A DNA stretch of 64,000 nucleotides, from contig JANVCC010000030.1 of NCBI GenBank assembly GCA_025345505.1, positions 6,438,254 through 6,502,253 on the forward strand, written 5' to 3'. Origin of the DNA: Todiramphus chloris collaris. Lineage: Eukaryota; Chordata; Aves; Coraciiformes; Alcedinidae. Position 1 is the stretch's first letter; the number at the start of each line of letters is the position of its first letter. The position numbers and the translations under genes were made by a program. The notes under the pieces are model-generated. The model made no database searches and was not told where the DNA came from. It saw only the letters and a list, made by a program, of their open reading frames with translations. Positions 63,787 through 64,000 of this stretch are shown here, piece after piece.

Positions 63787-64000
63787 CCTTATAACAGGTA
63801 ATACGAACATCTGCTGAGAACAGTTTCAATGTGATGGTGTTGATGCAGCAGGATGAATTGAGTAACTTTCCACACTGATTTTCTTCATGTACATCAAGGC
63901 TGCTCTATTCACCAAACCAAGTCCTCTTTTCAATAAGACCATTATAACCACTGTATTCCTTTTCTTGACAGATTGACAATGGCTTTGCATATGAACAAGT
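63787..64000. other. Unique noncoding DNA at window edge
   Basis: Nothing recognisable in the last 214 bases. Confidence 0.5.

Noticed and set aside
1-64000. tRNA, rRNA, snRNA genes or a CRISPR-like array
   Set aside because: No cloverleaf-type gene, conserved RNA gene or regularly spaced repeat series was seen. The tandem repeats here have only two units.

Overview
This window looks like a stretch of bird nuclear genome. The clearest signal is a set of chicken-repeat-1 (CR1) LINE copies. I count fourteen, seven on each strand. All are 5'-truncated or fragmentary, and many carry the typical avian CR1 3' end, with its conserved block of paired G and C runs and ATTCTGTG-like tail. There is also one fossil LTR-like promoter segment near 8.7-8.9 kb. 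The base composition is AT-rich and the many A/T homopolymers fit intergenic or deep intronic vertebrate DNA. I place it as avian from CR1 type and density, and I cannot name the species.

Layout. 1-7.5 kb: unique AT-rich sequence, with one weak reverse-strand exon candidate at 4.9-5.0 kb and a TAAT-rich block near 7.3 kb. 7.5-9 kb: a short CR1 piece and the fossil LTR. 9-20 kb: mostly unique sequence with a CR1 at 15.0 kb, a small CR1 at 18.4 kb, and a compact TGACAG inverted-repeat block at 17.6 kb. 20-35 kb: mostly unique, with three small CR1 pieces and a perfect 10-bp-arm dyad at 21.2 kb. 35-41.5 kb: three CR1 copies, two of them in the same orientation about 250 bp apart. 41.5-49.5 kb: unique. 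49.5-58 kb: the richest repeat region. It includes the longest CR1 (about 970 bp), which still encodes a readable part of the reverse transcriptase with its FADD motif. 58-64 kb: unique sequence with three splice-site-flanked exon candidates on the + strand, then an old CR1-L-like copy near the right edge.

No protein-coding gene of the host could be recognised. The open frames longer than 100 codons are few, match no family I know, and are about as long as chance would give in 64 kb read in six frames. The protein-like segments I do recognise are CR1 ORF2 remnants. The window is best read as a gene desert or the inside of a large intron. The points most worth checking are a few possible regulatory dyads, the weak exon candidates, and a CR1 subfamily represented by several similar copies. 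I found no convincing undescribed system.
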